A DNA stretch of 64,000 nt from Bacillus infantis NRRL B-14911 (GTDB lineage Bacteria; Bacillota; Bacilli; Bacillales; Cytobacillaceae). Below are positions 20,707-28,597 of this stretch, piece after piece. How positions within the stretch are numbered: position 1 is the first letter of the stretch; each line of letters starts with the position of its first letter. The translations under genes were made by a program, and so were the position numbers. The notes below the pieces were generated by a model that searched no databases, was not told the origin of the DNA, and saw only the letters and a list, made by a program, of their open reading frames with translations. The DNA lies in assembly GCF_000473245.1 (NCBI RefSeq), contig NC_022524.1, positions 3,868,501 through 3,932,500 on the forward strand, given 5' to 3'.

Positions 20707-23091
20707 TCAGTTGCGCAATGGCTTTCCTTTTACAAGCATATGCTGCATGCGCTGCTGGGATTTCGGCTGCGCTACCAGGCTGAGGAAAGCTTCTCTTTCC
20801 AGATCCAGAAGATACTGTTCATCAACTTCCGTCCCGTATGGCACCTTGCCGCCGGCAATGACATACGCCAGTTTTTGGGCAATTTTTAAATCATGTTCAG
20901 AAATAAAGCCGGAATACAGCATCGCCTGTGCTCCAAGGAGAAGCGTCGCATATCCCGTTTCACCGACTACAGGAATCTTCTTCCTTACCGGCGGCGTATA
21001 GCCTTGTTCATGGAGAGCAAGTACAGCCTGCTTTGCATCATACAGCTGATGGTCTCCGTTCACGCTGATTCCGTCTGCAGCTCCCAGGAAGTTATTTTCC
21101 CTTGCTTCCTCCCCTGAAGTTGATACCTTGGCCATAGCAATGCTTTCAAATACTTTGTTGGCCACTTTTTGCAGGTCAAACTCCACTCCGTTTGGCATGC
21201 CTTCAAGATGCTTGATATACAGCTCCTTGTTGCCGCCTCCGCCAGGGATGAGGCCGACCCCGGCTTCCACAAGCCCCATATACGTTTCCATCGAAGCCTG
21301 GATGTGTGCTGCCGGCAGGCATATTTCCGCACCTCCGCCAAGTGTCATGGCAAATGGTGCAGCCACTACCGGCTTGGTGCTGTACTTGATTTTCATCATC
21401 GCCTGCTGGAAATGACGGACAACCATATCCAGTTCAAAAACATTATCATCCTGCGCCTCCATCAGGATCATCGCCAGGTTGGCGCCCACGGAGAAATTCT
21501 TGCCCTGGTTTCCGATTACAAGGCCTTTATAGTTCTTTTCAACCTCATCAACAGCAAAATTGATCATCTGGATGATATCAAGTCCGATGGCATTGCTTTG
21601 TGAATGGAATTCAAGAAGGGCAACCCCATCCCCAAGGTCTAACAGGCTTGCGCCAGTATTCTTCTTGATGACTCCCTTTTGCTTTTTAAGCTTCTTTAAA
21701 TTGATATTTTTTGGATTTTCTTCTTCCGGCACATACTCGCCGTTTTTATAGAAAGAAATATCCCCGTTTTCTTCTTTATAGAAGGATGTATGCCCATTTG
21801 AGAGCATTTCCTTGATCCATGCAGGGACTTCCTTGCCCTCTGCCTCCATTTTGCCGACTGATTTCTCGAGGCCGATGCTATCCCAAGTTTCGAACGGGCC
21901 CATTTGCCAGCCAAAGCCCCATTTCATCGCTTTATCAATACTTATGACATCATCTGCAATTTCGCCAAGCAGCTCAGCAGAGTACAGCAGCGCCGGGCTG
22001 AGGATATTCCAGAGAAGCTGTCCGGCTTTGTCATCCGCATATACAAGCGCTTTCAATTTATTGGCCAGCCCTTTTTCCTGTTTGCTCATTTCAACCGAAG
22101 CAGCTTTCAGCTTTTGGCGCGGCCCGTACTCAAGTGTGTCCGGATTGAGTTCAAGGATTTCTTTTCCTTCTTTCTTAAAGAACCCCTGTCCTGATTTGCT
22201 TCCAAGCCAGCCATTCTCAAGCATCTGCTTCATGAATGCCGGCACTTCAAAGGCCTCTTTTTCCTTGCCGTCCACCTGTTCATATACGTTGTTCGCCACA
22301 TGGATGAACGTATCAAGCCCAACCACATCCAGAGTCCGGAATGTAGCGCTTTTCGGCCTGCCGATCAGGGGACCTGTCACAGAGTCTACCTCTCCTACAC
22401 TATAGCCGCCCTTGAGCATTTCCTGGACTGTGATCAGAAGGCCGTATGTCCCGATGCGGTTTCCGATGAAATTCGGTGTATCCTTTGCTTCAACCACGCC
22501 TTTGCCCAGTACATCTTCACCAAACTTCTTCATAAAAGAAAGGACTTCAGGTGCTGTCGTTTTTGCAGGAATTACTTCCAGCAGTTTTAGATAGCGCGGC
22601 GGATTGAAGAAGTGGGTGCCGATAAAGTGCTTCTGGAAATCATCAGATCTTCCTTCAGCCATGCTGTTGACGGATATTCCGGAAGTGTTGGAGCTGACAA
22701 TGCTGCCAGGCTTCCTGAACTGGTCAACTTTCGCAAATACCTGCTTTTTTATATCCAGATTTTCGACGACTACTTCGATAATCCAGTCGACATCTTTTAA
22801 ACTTTCCATATCATCTTCAAAATTGCCGGCTTCAAGCAGCGCAAGGCTTTTTTTGGATGTGAGCGGAGCCGGCTTCTGCTTAAGAAGCTTTTGCAGCGCT
22901 CCCTGGCTGATCCTGTTTCTGACAGCTTTATCCTCCAAAGTCAGGCCTTTCTTCTGCTCTGCCTCATTTAATTCACGAGGCACGATATCCAGCAGCAATG
23001 TCGGGATGCCAATGTTCGCCAAGTGTGCAGCAATGCCCGAACCCATTACGCCGGAACCTAATACTGCTGCCTTCTTAATTTGTTGGATCAA
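20707..23091 (-). CDS. fadN: 3-hydroxyacyl-CoA dehydrogenase / enoyl-CoA hydratase FadN
   Basis: 794 residues, two-enzyme protein of beta-oxidation. The N-terminal NAD-binding dehydrogenase has GSGVMG (12-17), followed by the helical 3HCDH domain; the hydratase/isomerase (crotonase) part lies in the last third, with GNQGKNFSVGANL and GLIPGGGGNKELY. The order (dehydrogenase first) is the reverse of E. coli FadB and matches B. subtilis YusL. I chose a TTG start at 23091, which has AAGGGGG 8 nt upstream and gives the family N-terminus; an upstream ATG at 23130 lies inside the operator. Confidence 0.95.
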   Translation of the reverse strand: MIQQIKKAAVLGSGVMGSGIAAHLANIGIPTLLLDIVPRELNEAEQKKGLTLEDKAVRNRISQGALQKLLKQKPAPLTSKKSLALLEAGNFEDDMESLKDVDWIIEVVVENLDIKKQVFAKVDQFRKPGSIVSSNTSGISVNSMAEGRSDDFQKHFIGTHFFNPPRYLKLLEVIPAKTTAPEVLSFMKKFGEDVLGKGVVEAKDTPNFIGNRIGTYGLLITVQEMLKGGYSVGEVDSVTGPLIGRPKSATFRTLDVVGLDTFIHVANNVYEQVDGKEKEAFEVPAFMKQMLENGWLGSKSGQGFFKKEGKEILELNPDTLEYGPRQKLKAASVEMSKQEKGLANKLKALVYADDKAGQLLWNILSPALLYSAELLGEIADDVISIDKAMKWGFGWQMGPFETWDSIGLEKSVGKMEAEGKEVPAWIKEMLSNGHTSFYKEENGDISFYKNGEYVPEEENPKNINLKKLKKQKGVIKKNTGASLLDLGDGVALLEFHSQSNAIGLDIIQMINFAVDEVEKNYKGLVIGNQGKNFSVGANLAMILMEAQDDNVFELDMVVRHFQQAMMKIKYSTKPVVAAPFAMTLGGGAEICLPAAHIQASMETYMGLVEAGVGLIPGGGGNKELYIKHLEGMPNGVEFDLQKVANKVFESIAMAKVSTSGEEARENNFLGAADGISVNGDHQLYDAKQAVLALHEQGYTPPVRKKIPVVGETGYATLLLGAQAMLYSGFISEHDLKIAQKLAYVIAGGKVPYGTEVDEQYLLDLEREAFLSLVAQPKSQQRMQHMLVKGKPLRN

Positions 23092-23115
23092 TTTTGTTTC
23101 CCCCTTTGACACTTT

Positions 23116-23133
23116 TGAATGAACACTCATTCA
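23116..23133. promoter_or_regulatory. FadR-type operator of fadNAE
   Basis: Perfect 7-4-7 palindrome TGAATGA-ACAC-TCATTCA. It equals the Bacillus FadR consensus TGAATGANTANTCATTCA in both arms, differing only in the centre. It lies 25 nt upstream of the fadN TTG, where binding would block transcription or early elongation until long-chain acyl-CoA is present. Confidence 0.85.
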
Positions 23134-23385
23134 TTTTCCTGATAAAAAAAATGGCAGAGAATGAGTTCTGTTAGTTAATACTATAAGATATTTCTGAAAT
23201 TTTCGCAATATTTAGCAGTGAAATTTATTAAAATTTACAATCTCTGGCTTATAGTGAATTATCTTTGAATGGACAACCTAGTATGGAAGCTCACCCAATA
23301 AGGAACGGCGCTGACATCTGGCAATTGCCGTTCTTCGGGCGGGCATTCCCCGATAGCCGAGATTGGCAGGCAGGAGGTGAACAGG

Positions 23386-23514
23386 ATGAAGCATAAGAAA
23401 AACCCTTCAAAAGCAGGCGTGAGCGCCGCCAGCGTAAAAGGTGACGCAGGCCCGACAGTTGAACGTGACGGCGGAGGAAAAAGAAACAGCCAGAACAATC
23501 AGTATAAGAAGTAA
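23386..23514 (+). CDS. yuzL: Small YuzL-like protein (42 residues)
   Basis: Short frame starting MKHKKNPSKAGVSAASVKGD, rich in K, G, N and S, ending YKK. AGGAGGTGAACAGG gives an excellent ribosome binding site and a terminator follows directly. Composition and the KNPSKAG-SA-SVKG core resemble YuzL, a small basic Bacillus protein; it also looks like small acid-soluble or spore-associated proteins, but no GPR cleavage site is recognisable. The 5' leader from about 23295 includes a hairpin GGAACGGC/GCCGTTC. Transcribed divergently from fadN. Function unknown. Confidence 0.7.
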   Translation: MKHKKNPSKAGVSAASVKGDAGPTVERDGGGKRNSQNNQYKK

Positions 23515-23526
23515 GAATTGCTGCAG

Positions 23527-23557
23527 GGGAGCGGGAGGCCGCTCTCTTTTTTTATGA
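23527..23557 (+). terminator. Terminator of yuzL-like gene
   Basis: Stem GAGCGG/CCGCTC with a 4-nt loop, followed by TCTTTTTTT, 14 nt after the stop codon. Confidence 0.8.
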
Positions 23558-23665
23558 CTTATGAGGGGTGGCGAGGTGGATGAGATGGAAATTAAAGGGG
23601 AGATTTGGGTGATCAGGGGGTTTGTGGAGGGTTGGCGGGGGCTTTAGTGGGTTGTATTTGAGGAT

Positions 23666-23777
23666 ATTAGCAACTTTTGGGGTTTATTAGCAAGTTTGGT
23701 GATTTATTAGCAACTTTTTTGTTTTATTAGCAACTTCTGGATTTTATTAGCAACTTTCAGCTTTTATTAGCAACTGG
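23666..23777. repeat. 20-bp-period array, ATTAGCAACTT type
   Basis: Six consecutive copies of a 20-bp unit: fixed ATTAGCAACTT (one copy has G for C), then about five variable bases, then TTT/TTTT. Spacing is exactly 20 bp from copy to copy through 23766. The fixed and variable parts alternate, unlike a recent slippage array, where all bases would be alike. No open frame crosses it and no gene uses it. Function not known to me. Confidence 0.85.
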
Positions 23778-23924
23778 CCGCTTTCCGCCACTATCACTAA
23801 ACGCCTGCCGGTTTTTAGGGACTCTCTCCTTGCACAAGGGTAGCCAACCGACGCATCCGGCCTCCTTTATTTGCGAGATTTCCGATTTATTTGCGTGTTT
23901 CAGCTTTTATTTGCGACTTTCTGA

Positions 23925-23931
23925 TTATATT
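23925..23931. repeat. Left target-site duplication TTATATT
   Basis: Seven bases repeated at 25322-25328, directly flanking the insertion element. IS256-family elements usually make 8-9 bp; here only seven match. Confidence 0.7.
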
Positions 23932-25321
23932 GATGGTGTATAAAAGTATGTGTAAGACCTTTTTCTAGACAAATAAAAAAGGACAAAGTACCCTCTGAGT
24001 TATCACCACAATAACCTTAGGAGAGGAGCACTTTATCCATGCCCCATTTTAACATAGACGACCTTGATTTTGCCAATATCCTTAAACTTTCTATGCAGGA
24101 CCTCCTTAAAGAGAAAGCAGAAAATATCTTGCGTGAAGAGATAAAGAATGTCCTAGAAAATGAGCCTGTCGGCGAAGAAAACTCACGTAATGGGTATTAT
24201 TCACGGACTCTTGACACCATTTATGGCCGGATTGAGGATCTGGCAGTTCCCCGTGATCGTAAGGGCGATTTTACTACCCAGATGTTCGAACCCTATAAAA
24301 GACGTATGGTGGCCGTAGATGAACTCGTTGTCCAGCTCTATCAACATAGAGTTGGTGTTCGGCAGGTTGGGCTGATCATGAAAAGTTTGCTTGGTGAACA
24401 ATATTCCCCAGGGACAATCTCCAATATCACTTCGGCTGTTATGGAGGACGTTATTGAATGGCAGAATCGGCCTCTGAAGAAACGTTACTGTGCTTTATTT
24501 CTTGATGCGCTATTCGTAAAAGTCCGCAGAGATACTGTAGGCAAAGAGGCTGTTTATATTGTTTTAGGTATTACTCCAGAAGGCCATCGGGAAATCCTTG
24601 GATTTTATGTAGGCGGAGTGGAATCATCAAACGGCTGGCAGGAGATCCTTCTGGACTTACGTAAAAGAGGCGTCCAGGAAGTTTTAGTTGGCGTATTTGA
24701 TGGACTTCCAGGTCTCGAAGAGGCCTTTAAATCCATTTTTCCAAAAGCTGATGTTCAACGCTGCGTTGTTCATAAGGTACGTTCCACTATGAATAAAGCA
24801 CGAAAAAAGGATCAGGCAGAGCTAAGCTTGGATTTAAAAAGAGTATACACTTCAAGCACATTCGAAGAAGCAGAAAAAGTGTTGAAAGAGATTAAGGAGA
24901 AATGGAAAAAGACTTATAGCCGGGAACTGGCCTCATGGGAAGAGGATCTCCCAGTCCTCCTAACTTTTTTACACTACCCTGAGGAAATCCAAAAGTATAT
25001 ATACACAACAAACCTAATTGAGCGTACCAACAAGGAAGTGCGTAAAAGGTTAAAGACAATGAACAGCTTACCTAATATTGAAGCAGCCGAGAAGATTATA
25101 TACCTTACTTCTATCGATTATAATGATCGATGGGCAAGAAGGAAACTCGGTGGATTCGGCTTGGCCTATGAAACAATATTGAACATGTTTGATGAGCGAT
25201 ATCCAAAGTCATAAAACGCATAGTCAGGGAGTCAGGCAGCCTCGGCTGCCTGACTCCCCCCTAAACTAAATAACGATAACTCATGAAGTGCATATGCTTA
25301 CACATAATTCTTGACGGAACC
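23932..25321 (+). mobile_element. IS256-family insertion sequence, 1390 bp
   Basis: Bounded by imperfect terminal inverted repeats that share TATGTGTAAG starting 15 nt inside each end, plus scattered matches outside it. It encodes one intact transposase and ends with a 15-bp perfect stem GGGAGTCAGGCAGCC/GGCTGCCTGACTCCC (25227-25258), perhaps insulating the transposase from downstream transcription. Flanked by a 7-bp direct repeat inside the ATTTGCGACTT array. The clean duplication and open frame suggest a fairly recent insertion. Confidence 0.88.
24039..25214 (+). CDS. IS256-family transposase
   Basis: 391 residues, full length for the family (Pfam Transposase_mut). The DDE triad is visible as D156 (FLDALFVKV), D221 (GVFDGLPG) and E329 (TNLIERTNKE), with the typical RCVVHK motif (C242, H245) between. 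GGAGAGGAG precedes the ATG. No frameshift or early stop, so it may be active. Only copy in the window. Confidence 0.95.
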   Translation: MPHFNIDDLDFANILKLSMQDLLKEKAENILREEIKNVLENEPVGEENSRNGYYSRTLDTIYGRIEDLAVPRDRKGDFTTQMFEPYKRRMVAVDELVVQLYQHRVGVRQVGLIMKSLLGEQYSPGTISNITSAVMEDVIEWQNRPLKKRYCALFLDALFVKVRRDTVGKEAVYIVLGITPEGHREILGFYVGGVESSNGWQEILLDLRKRGVQEVLVGVFDGLPGLEEAFKSIFPKADVQRCVVHKVRSTMNKARKKDQAELSLDLKRVYTSSTFEEAEKVLKEIKEKWKKTYSRELASWEEDLPVLLTFLHYPEEIQKYIYTTNLIERTNKEVRKRLKTMNSLPNIEAAEKIIYLTSIDYNDRWARRKLGGFGLAYETILNMFDERYPKS

Positions 25322-25328
25322 TTATATT
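25322..25328. repeat. Right target-site duplication TTATATT
   Basis: Partner of 23925-23931, directly after the right inverted repeat of the IS. Confidence 0.7.
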
Positions 25329-25421
25329 TGCGACTCACAATTTTTATTTGCGACTTCTCCATTTTATTTGCGACTCCCCCGTCCACACCACCAGCCAGCT
25401 CCACATCAAAACATCAAAAAA

Positions 25422-25443
25422 GCCCAGCAGATCCCCGCTGGGC
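25422..25443 (-). terminator. Terminator of proline dehydrogenase gene
   Basis: Stem GCCCAGC/GCTGGGC followed by TTTTTTGATG on the minus strand; 9 nt after the stop. Confidence 0.75.
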
Positions 25444-25452
25444 CTTACATAC

Positions 25453-26370
25453 CTATTTCTTAACCATACCCTTCAACACGAATGCCACATTGGCCGGGCG
25501 TTCTGCGAGCCTGCGCATGAAATAGCCGTACCAGTCTGTTCCATAAGGGACGTATACCCTCATTTTATAGCCTTCATTGGCCAGCTCCAGCTGCCGCTCA
25601 TTGCGGATGCCATAAAGCATTTGGAATTCAAATTGGCTGTTCGGGATGTTATGATCCCTGACCAGCTGCTTTGTATAGTCGATAATTGCATCATCATGGG
25701 TGGCAACGGCTGTGTAGTTGCCGTTCAGGAGATGCATTTTGATGATTTTCTTGAAGTTTTCATCCACGTCTTTCTTTTCCGGGAATGCAACCTCCGGGGA
25801 TTCTTTATAAGCACCCTTTACAAGCCTCAGATTGGGCGAATATTGGTTTAGGTCGTCCATGTCGCCCTCTGTCCTGTACAAATAGGCCTGGATGACTGTC
25901 CCGATATTATCGTATTCCGATTTAAGCTGCTTGAAGATATCAAGTGTCTTCTGGCAGCGTGAATAGTCTTCCATATCAATCGTGACAAACACGCCGTTTT
26001 TCTTGGCTGCTTCCAGGATGCGCCTCATATTCCCCATTACCACATCATCGGAAATATCAAGGCCCATGCTCGTCATTTTGAGCGACAGCTGTGAATTGAT
26101 TCCTTCACGGCCGATTGCTTCGATTGCCAAAATTGAGTTATCCGCCATTTCCCTTGCTTCTGCCTCATTGTCCACGAATTCGCCCAAATAATCAATGGTC
26201 ACCACAAGACCCTTGCTGTTAAGATCTTTAATTACGTTGACTGCCTGGCTGATCATTTCCCCCGCAACGAAGCGGCTGGCCCCAAAACGAAGGCCGTACT
26301 TCTTCGCAAGCTTTGTCAGCGATTTATTTTTGGATAAAAAGAGAAAAAAGTCCCTCATTACTTGTTCCAT
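25453..26370 (-). CDS. fadM: Proline dehydrogenase
   Basis: 305-residue PRODH-fold flavoenzyme that oxidises L-proline to pyrroline-5-carboxylate at the membrane. Motifs: VTIDYLGEFVDN, VTIDMEDYS, LRLVKGAYKE and the C-terminal VYVPYGTDWYGYFMRRLAERP that binds FAD and proline. The ATG at 26370 has AAGGGGGAG 7 nt upstream. In B. subtilis the gene at this position (yusM) is named fadM and lies beside the fad operon. No P5C dehydrogenase is in the window. The gene symbol follows position; putB is a possible alternative. Confidence 0.88.
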   Translation of the reverse strand: MEQVMRDFFLFLSKNKSLTKLAKKYGLRFGASRFVAGEMISQAVNVIKDLNSKGLVVTIDYLGEFVDNEAEAREMADNSILAIEAIGREGINSQLSLKMTSMGLDISDDVVMGNMRRILEAAKKNGVFVTIDMEDYSRCQKTLDIFKQLKSEYDNIGTVIQAYLYRTEGDMDDLNQYSPNLRLVKGAYKESPEVAFPEKKDVDENFKKIIKMHLLNGNYTAVATHDDAIIDYTKQLVRDHNIPNSQFEFQMLYGIRNERQLELANEGYKMRVYVPYGTDWYGYFMRRLAERPANVAFVLKGMVKK

Positions 26371-26698
26371 AATGGCTCCCCCTTGAAAACGCATACATTT
26401 TGGATAATTAAGCCCTGTCTTTCAGCGAAATCCGGGCAGTGGCAAAGGATCATGATTCATGGATCACATTCAATTTTGTATATGGTCAATTTTCTGAAAT
26501 GTGCCTTTGATAACCATAATTCTATCATCTTTCTCTTTATTTGAATATAATTTTCCGAGAAATTTAGCGAGATTTGTCGGCTGATGGCCAAACTCTTCTA
26601 TTTACTGTAATCTCGCTTTTTCCGGCCTCTATTAAATGCTGCTCCCTGCCTTTCATTCTGCTCTTCCAGCTTTTTCTTGTATAGCAAAGCTGCATAAT
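26371..26698. other. Intergenic region with an orphan hairpin
   Basis: No credible gene. It includes the promoter region of proline dehydrogenase (minus). On the plus strand a 9-bp inverted repeat AGCGAGATT (26566-26574)/AATCTCGCT (26609-26617) ends in a T-run, with TATAAT at 26546-26551 in front, which could be a short RNA or a terminator without a gene. A 68-codon frame on the minus strand overlaps this and the next terminator and is not credible. Confidence 0.35.
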
Positions 26699-26725
26699 AA
26701 AAGGACCTTCCGCCCTGGAAGATCC
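26699..26725 (-). terminator. Terminator of yusN
   Basis: Stem AGGACCTTCC/GGAAGATCCTT with one mismatch, followed by TTTTATTATG on the minus strand; just after the yusN stop. Confidence 0.65.
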
Positions 26726-26729
26726 TTCA

Positions 26730-26990
26730 TTAGTCGCTTCTGTTATTCTCTTCTTTACGCTTTGCTTCATTAAGCTCCTTGATTTCCATGATCAGCTTCT
26801 TCACCGAATCCTTCGACTCCGGGCAGGATCCATTCCAATGGCGGGCAAGTGCTGGCATGGACTTCGCGATATGATTATAAAGAATCCATACCTTCACCTT
26901 TTCAGTCATTTCCTCATTAGCTTCGCCAACAAGAAGTTCTGTATATTTACTATAAAGGCCTTCTATTTCTTCTTTGAATTTTGGATCCAT
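26730..26990 (-). CDS. yusN: YusN family protein (DUF2573)
   Basis: 86 residues, mostly charged helices; no signal peptide or membrane part. The central WILYNHIAKSMPALARHWN is the recognisable family stretch. ATG at 26990 has AAAGGGGAG 6 nt upstream; an ATG at 27008 lacks it. The gene begins 1 nt after the stop of the FhuF-like gene, so it is probably co-transcribed at the end of the siderophore operon although in B. subtilis it stands elsewhere in relation to those genes. Function unknown. Confidence 0.8.
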   Translation of the reverse strand: MDPKFKEEIEGLYSKYTELLVGEANEEMTEKVKVWILYNHIAKSMPALARHWNGSCPESKDSVKKLIMEIKELNEAKRKEENNRSD

Positions 26991-26991
26991 A

Positions 26992-27726
26992 TTAAACTCC
27001 CCTTTCACTCAGCCCCCATGACTTTGGGCAGGTGGTGCACCGCATTGAATCATCTATGAGATTTGAAAGGCAGCATGTCTTCCTCATCTTTGCTTCCTTC
27101 TCAGGCGAATGGTACTTTTTTAAAGGATTGTCCTTTATGCCGAATAGTTTTCCGGGCAATCCCAGGAGACAGGCAAAATCATCCGCACCTCTTGCTTTCA
27201 CCTCATCATGTTCACCAGCGAGGACTGATTCGTAGAGCCAATAGATGTAAACGGCTATGTTTTCCCACAAAATGTATCTGGAGACTCCAGCGGCTTTAGA
27301 TACTCTTTCCAGCAGAATTTGCATATGTTCTGAAAATAAAGCTTCAAAACATTCTTCCCTCCGCTCTTCACGGGGTTCAGACTCTGTTTGAACGGAACTT
27401 GTATCATTCAAATAAAAGCCTGGGAGCCACATTCCATTTTTATAGCCTGATACCACAGTGATATTGGAAAATGATACATCAAGCCTGCAATTTCCGGCTG
27501 TGAAGCTATATAAATAGATTACTGCCAGAAAGCTGTATCTTTTCATAAAAAGTGAACCTGCGGCTGGGAGAGGTGCATCAAGCTCTTTCGCAAGCCTGTT
27601 CAGATATATTTCCATTTCCCCTGGCTGTAGAAGATGCCCTGTGTTTACAGAGAGAGGGGCATCGTTTTCCTCCCGGACAAGACGGAAATCTTTAAGCCTG
27701 TGTAAAGCCGGGGCTGATTCAGACAC
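26992..27726 (-). CDS. FhuF-like [2Fe-2S] siderophore-iron reductase
   Basis: 244 residues. The C-terminus carries C218-C219, ten residues, then C230-x2-C233, exactly the CC-x10-CxxC cluster motif of FhuF-type ferric-siderophore reductases. The N-terminal part (about 1-200) is the IucA/IucC-like FhuF domain. It would release iron inside the cell by reducing Fe(III)-siderophore. It overlaps the ATPase gene by 8 nt, which supports a role in the same uptake route, and all are downstream of Fur boxes. Confidence 0.85.
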   Translation of the reverse strand: MSESAPALHRLKDFRLVREENDAPLSVNTGHLLQPGEMEIYLNRLAKELDAPLPAAGSLFMKRYSFLAVIYLYSFTAGNCRLDVSFSNITVVSGYKNGMWLPGFYLNDTSSVQTESEPREERREECFEALFSEHMQILLERVSKAAGVSRYILWENIAVYIYWLYESVLAGEHDEVKARGADDFACLLGLPGKLFGIKDNPLKKYHSPEKEAKMRKTCCLSNLIDDSMRCTTCPKSWGLSERGV

Positions 27727-28546
27727 TGGCTGCCTCAGGCTTCTTCAGAATGCATCTGCCTTTTCCGTACGGGATGCACAATGGCGTGCCGAAAAGCGGA
27801 TCCATCGTCACTTCGCATTCCATTCCGAATACATTGCGGACAAGGCTGCAATTGATGACGAACTCGGGCTTGCCCTGGGCAAAAATCTCTTTATCCTTGA
27901 TTGCTACTATATTATGGGCATAGCGGCAGGCAAGATTTAAGTCATGCAGCACCATCAGGATTGTCCTGTTCTCCCTTTCGTTTAGTTCAAACAGAAGGTC
28001 AAGGATTTCAATCTGATGGGTCATATCCAGGTAAGTCGTGGGCTCATCCAGAAGGATGATATCGGTATCCTGCGCAAGTGTCATGGCAATCCATGCCCTC
28101 TGCCTCTGGCCGCCGGACAGGGAATCGACTGTGCGGTCCTTCAGGTGCTCGATCCCGGTTGCAGCAAGCGCATCATTCACCTTTGCTTCATCATCTTCGG
28201 TCCATTGCTTCAGCCATGTCTGATGCGGATATCTCCCCTGTTTCACAAGCTGCAGGACAGTCAGCCCTTCTGGTGCAGATGGCGATTGCGGCAGTATGGC
28301 CATCCTTCTTGCTACATCCTTTGTGGACAGCTTGGAGATGGCTTTTCCTTCAAGCAGGACTGAACCTGATTTCGGCTTCAAAAGCCTTGCAATCGAACGC
28401 AGCAGGGTTGATTTCCCGCAGCCGTTCCCTCCGATGAATACTGTGATTTCCCCCTTTGGGATTTCCAGCTCCAGTTCATTTATGATAATGGTGTCCCCAT
28501 ATGAAAGTGTCAGCTCTTTTGTTGAAATAGCCTGCCCGGCGGTCAT
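27719..28546 (-). CDS. yusV: Iron-siderophore ABC transporter ATP-binding protein (YusV-like)
   Basis: 275-residue FepC/FecE-class ATPase: Walker A GGNGCGKS (39-46), signature LSGGQRQR (143-150), then Walker B IILLDEPTTYLD. It energises the two FecCD-type permeases encoded upstream. In B. subtilis YusV serves several permease pairs (bacillibactin, petrobactin or schizokinen systems); here an ATPase is encoded directly with its permeases, so it is probably dedicated. The siderophore is not identifiable. Confidence 0.92.
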   Translation of the reverse strand: MTAGQAISTKELTLSYGDTIIINELELEIPKGEITVFIGGNGCGKSTLLRSIARLLKPKSGSVLLEGKAISKLSTKDVARRMAILPQSPSAPEGLTVLQLVKQGRYPHQTWLKQWTEDDEAKVNDALAATGIEHLKDRTVDSLSGGQRQRAWIAMTLAQDTDIILLDEPTTYLDMTHQIEILDLLFELNERENRTILMVLHDLNLACRYAHNIVAIKDKEIFAQGKPEFVINCSLVRNVFGMECEVTMDPLFGTPLCIPYGKGRCILKKPEAASV

Positions 28547-28597
28547 AGCGCTCTCTCCTTTTTTATCTTTTCATCCAATGGCTGATATTCTTATATG

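Larger units (their letters stand above)
23866..25382. repeat. 20-bp-period array, ATTTGCGACTT type, split by an IS
   Basis: Three 20-bp units (from 23868, 23888 and 23908) before the IS256-type element and three after it (from 25326, 25346, 25366), with core ATTTGCGACT and variable centre. The core differs from the neighbouring ATTAGCAACTT array at two positions, so both arrays belong to one family. When the IS and one target copy are removed, units three and four are again exactly 20 bp apart. Confidence 0.8.

Noticed and set aside
23259-23498. 79-codon minus-strand frame opposite the yuzL-like gene
   Set aside because: Antisense shadow of a small gene with a strong ribosome binding site and terminator.
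23666-23777. 20-bp array as a CRISPR
   Set aside because: Repeat plus spacer would be 20 bp in total, far too short, and no cas genes are near.
26564-26770. 68-codon frame on the minus strand
   Set aside because: Overlaps the yusN end and its terminator; composition not protein-like.
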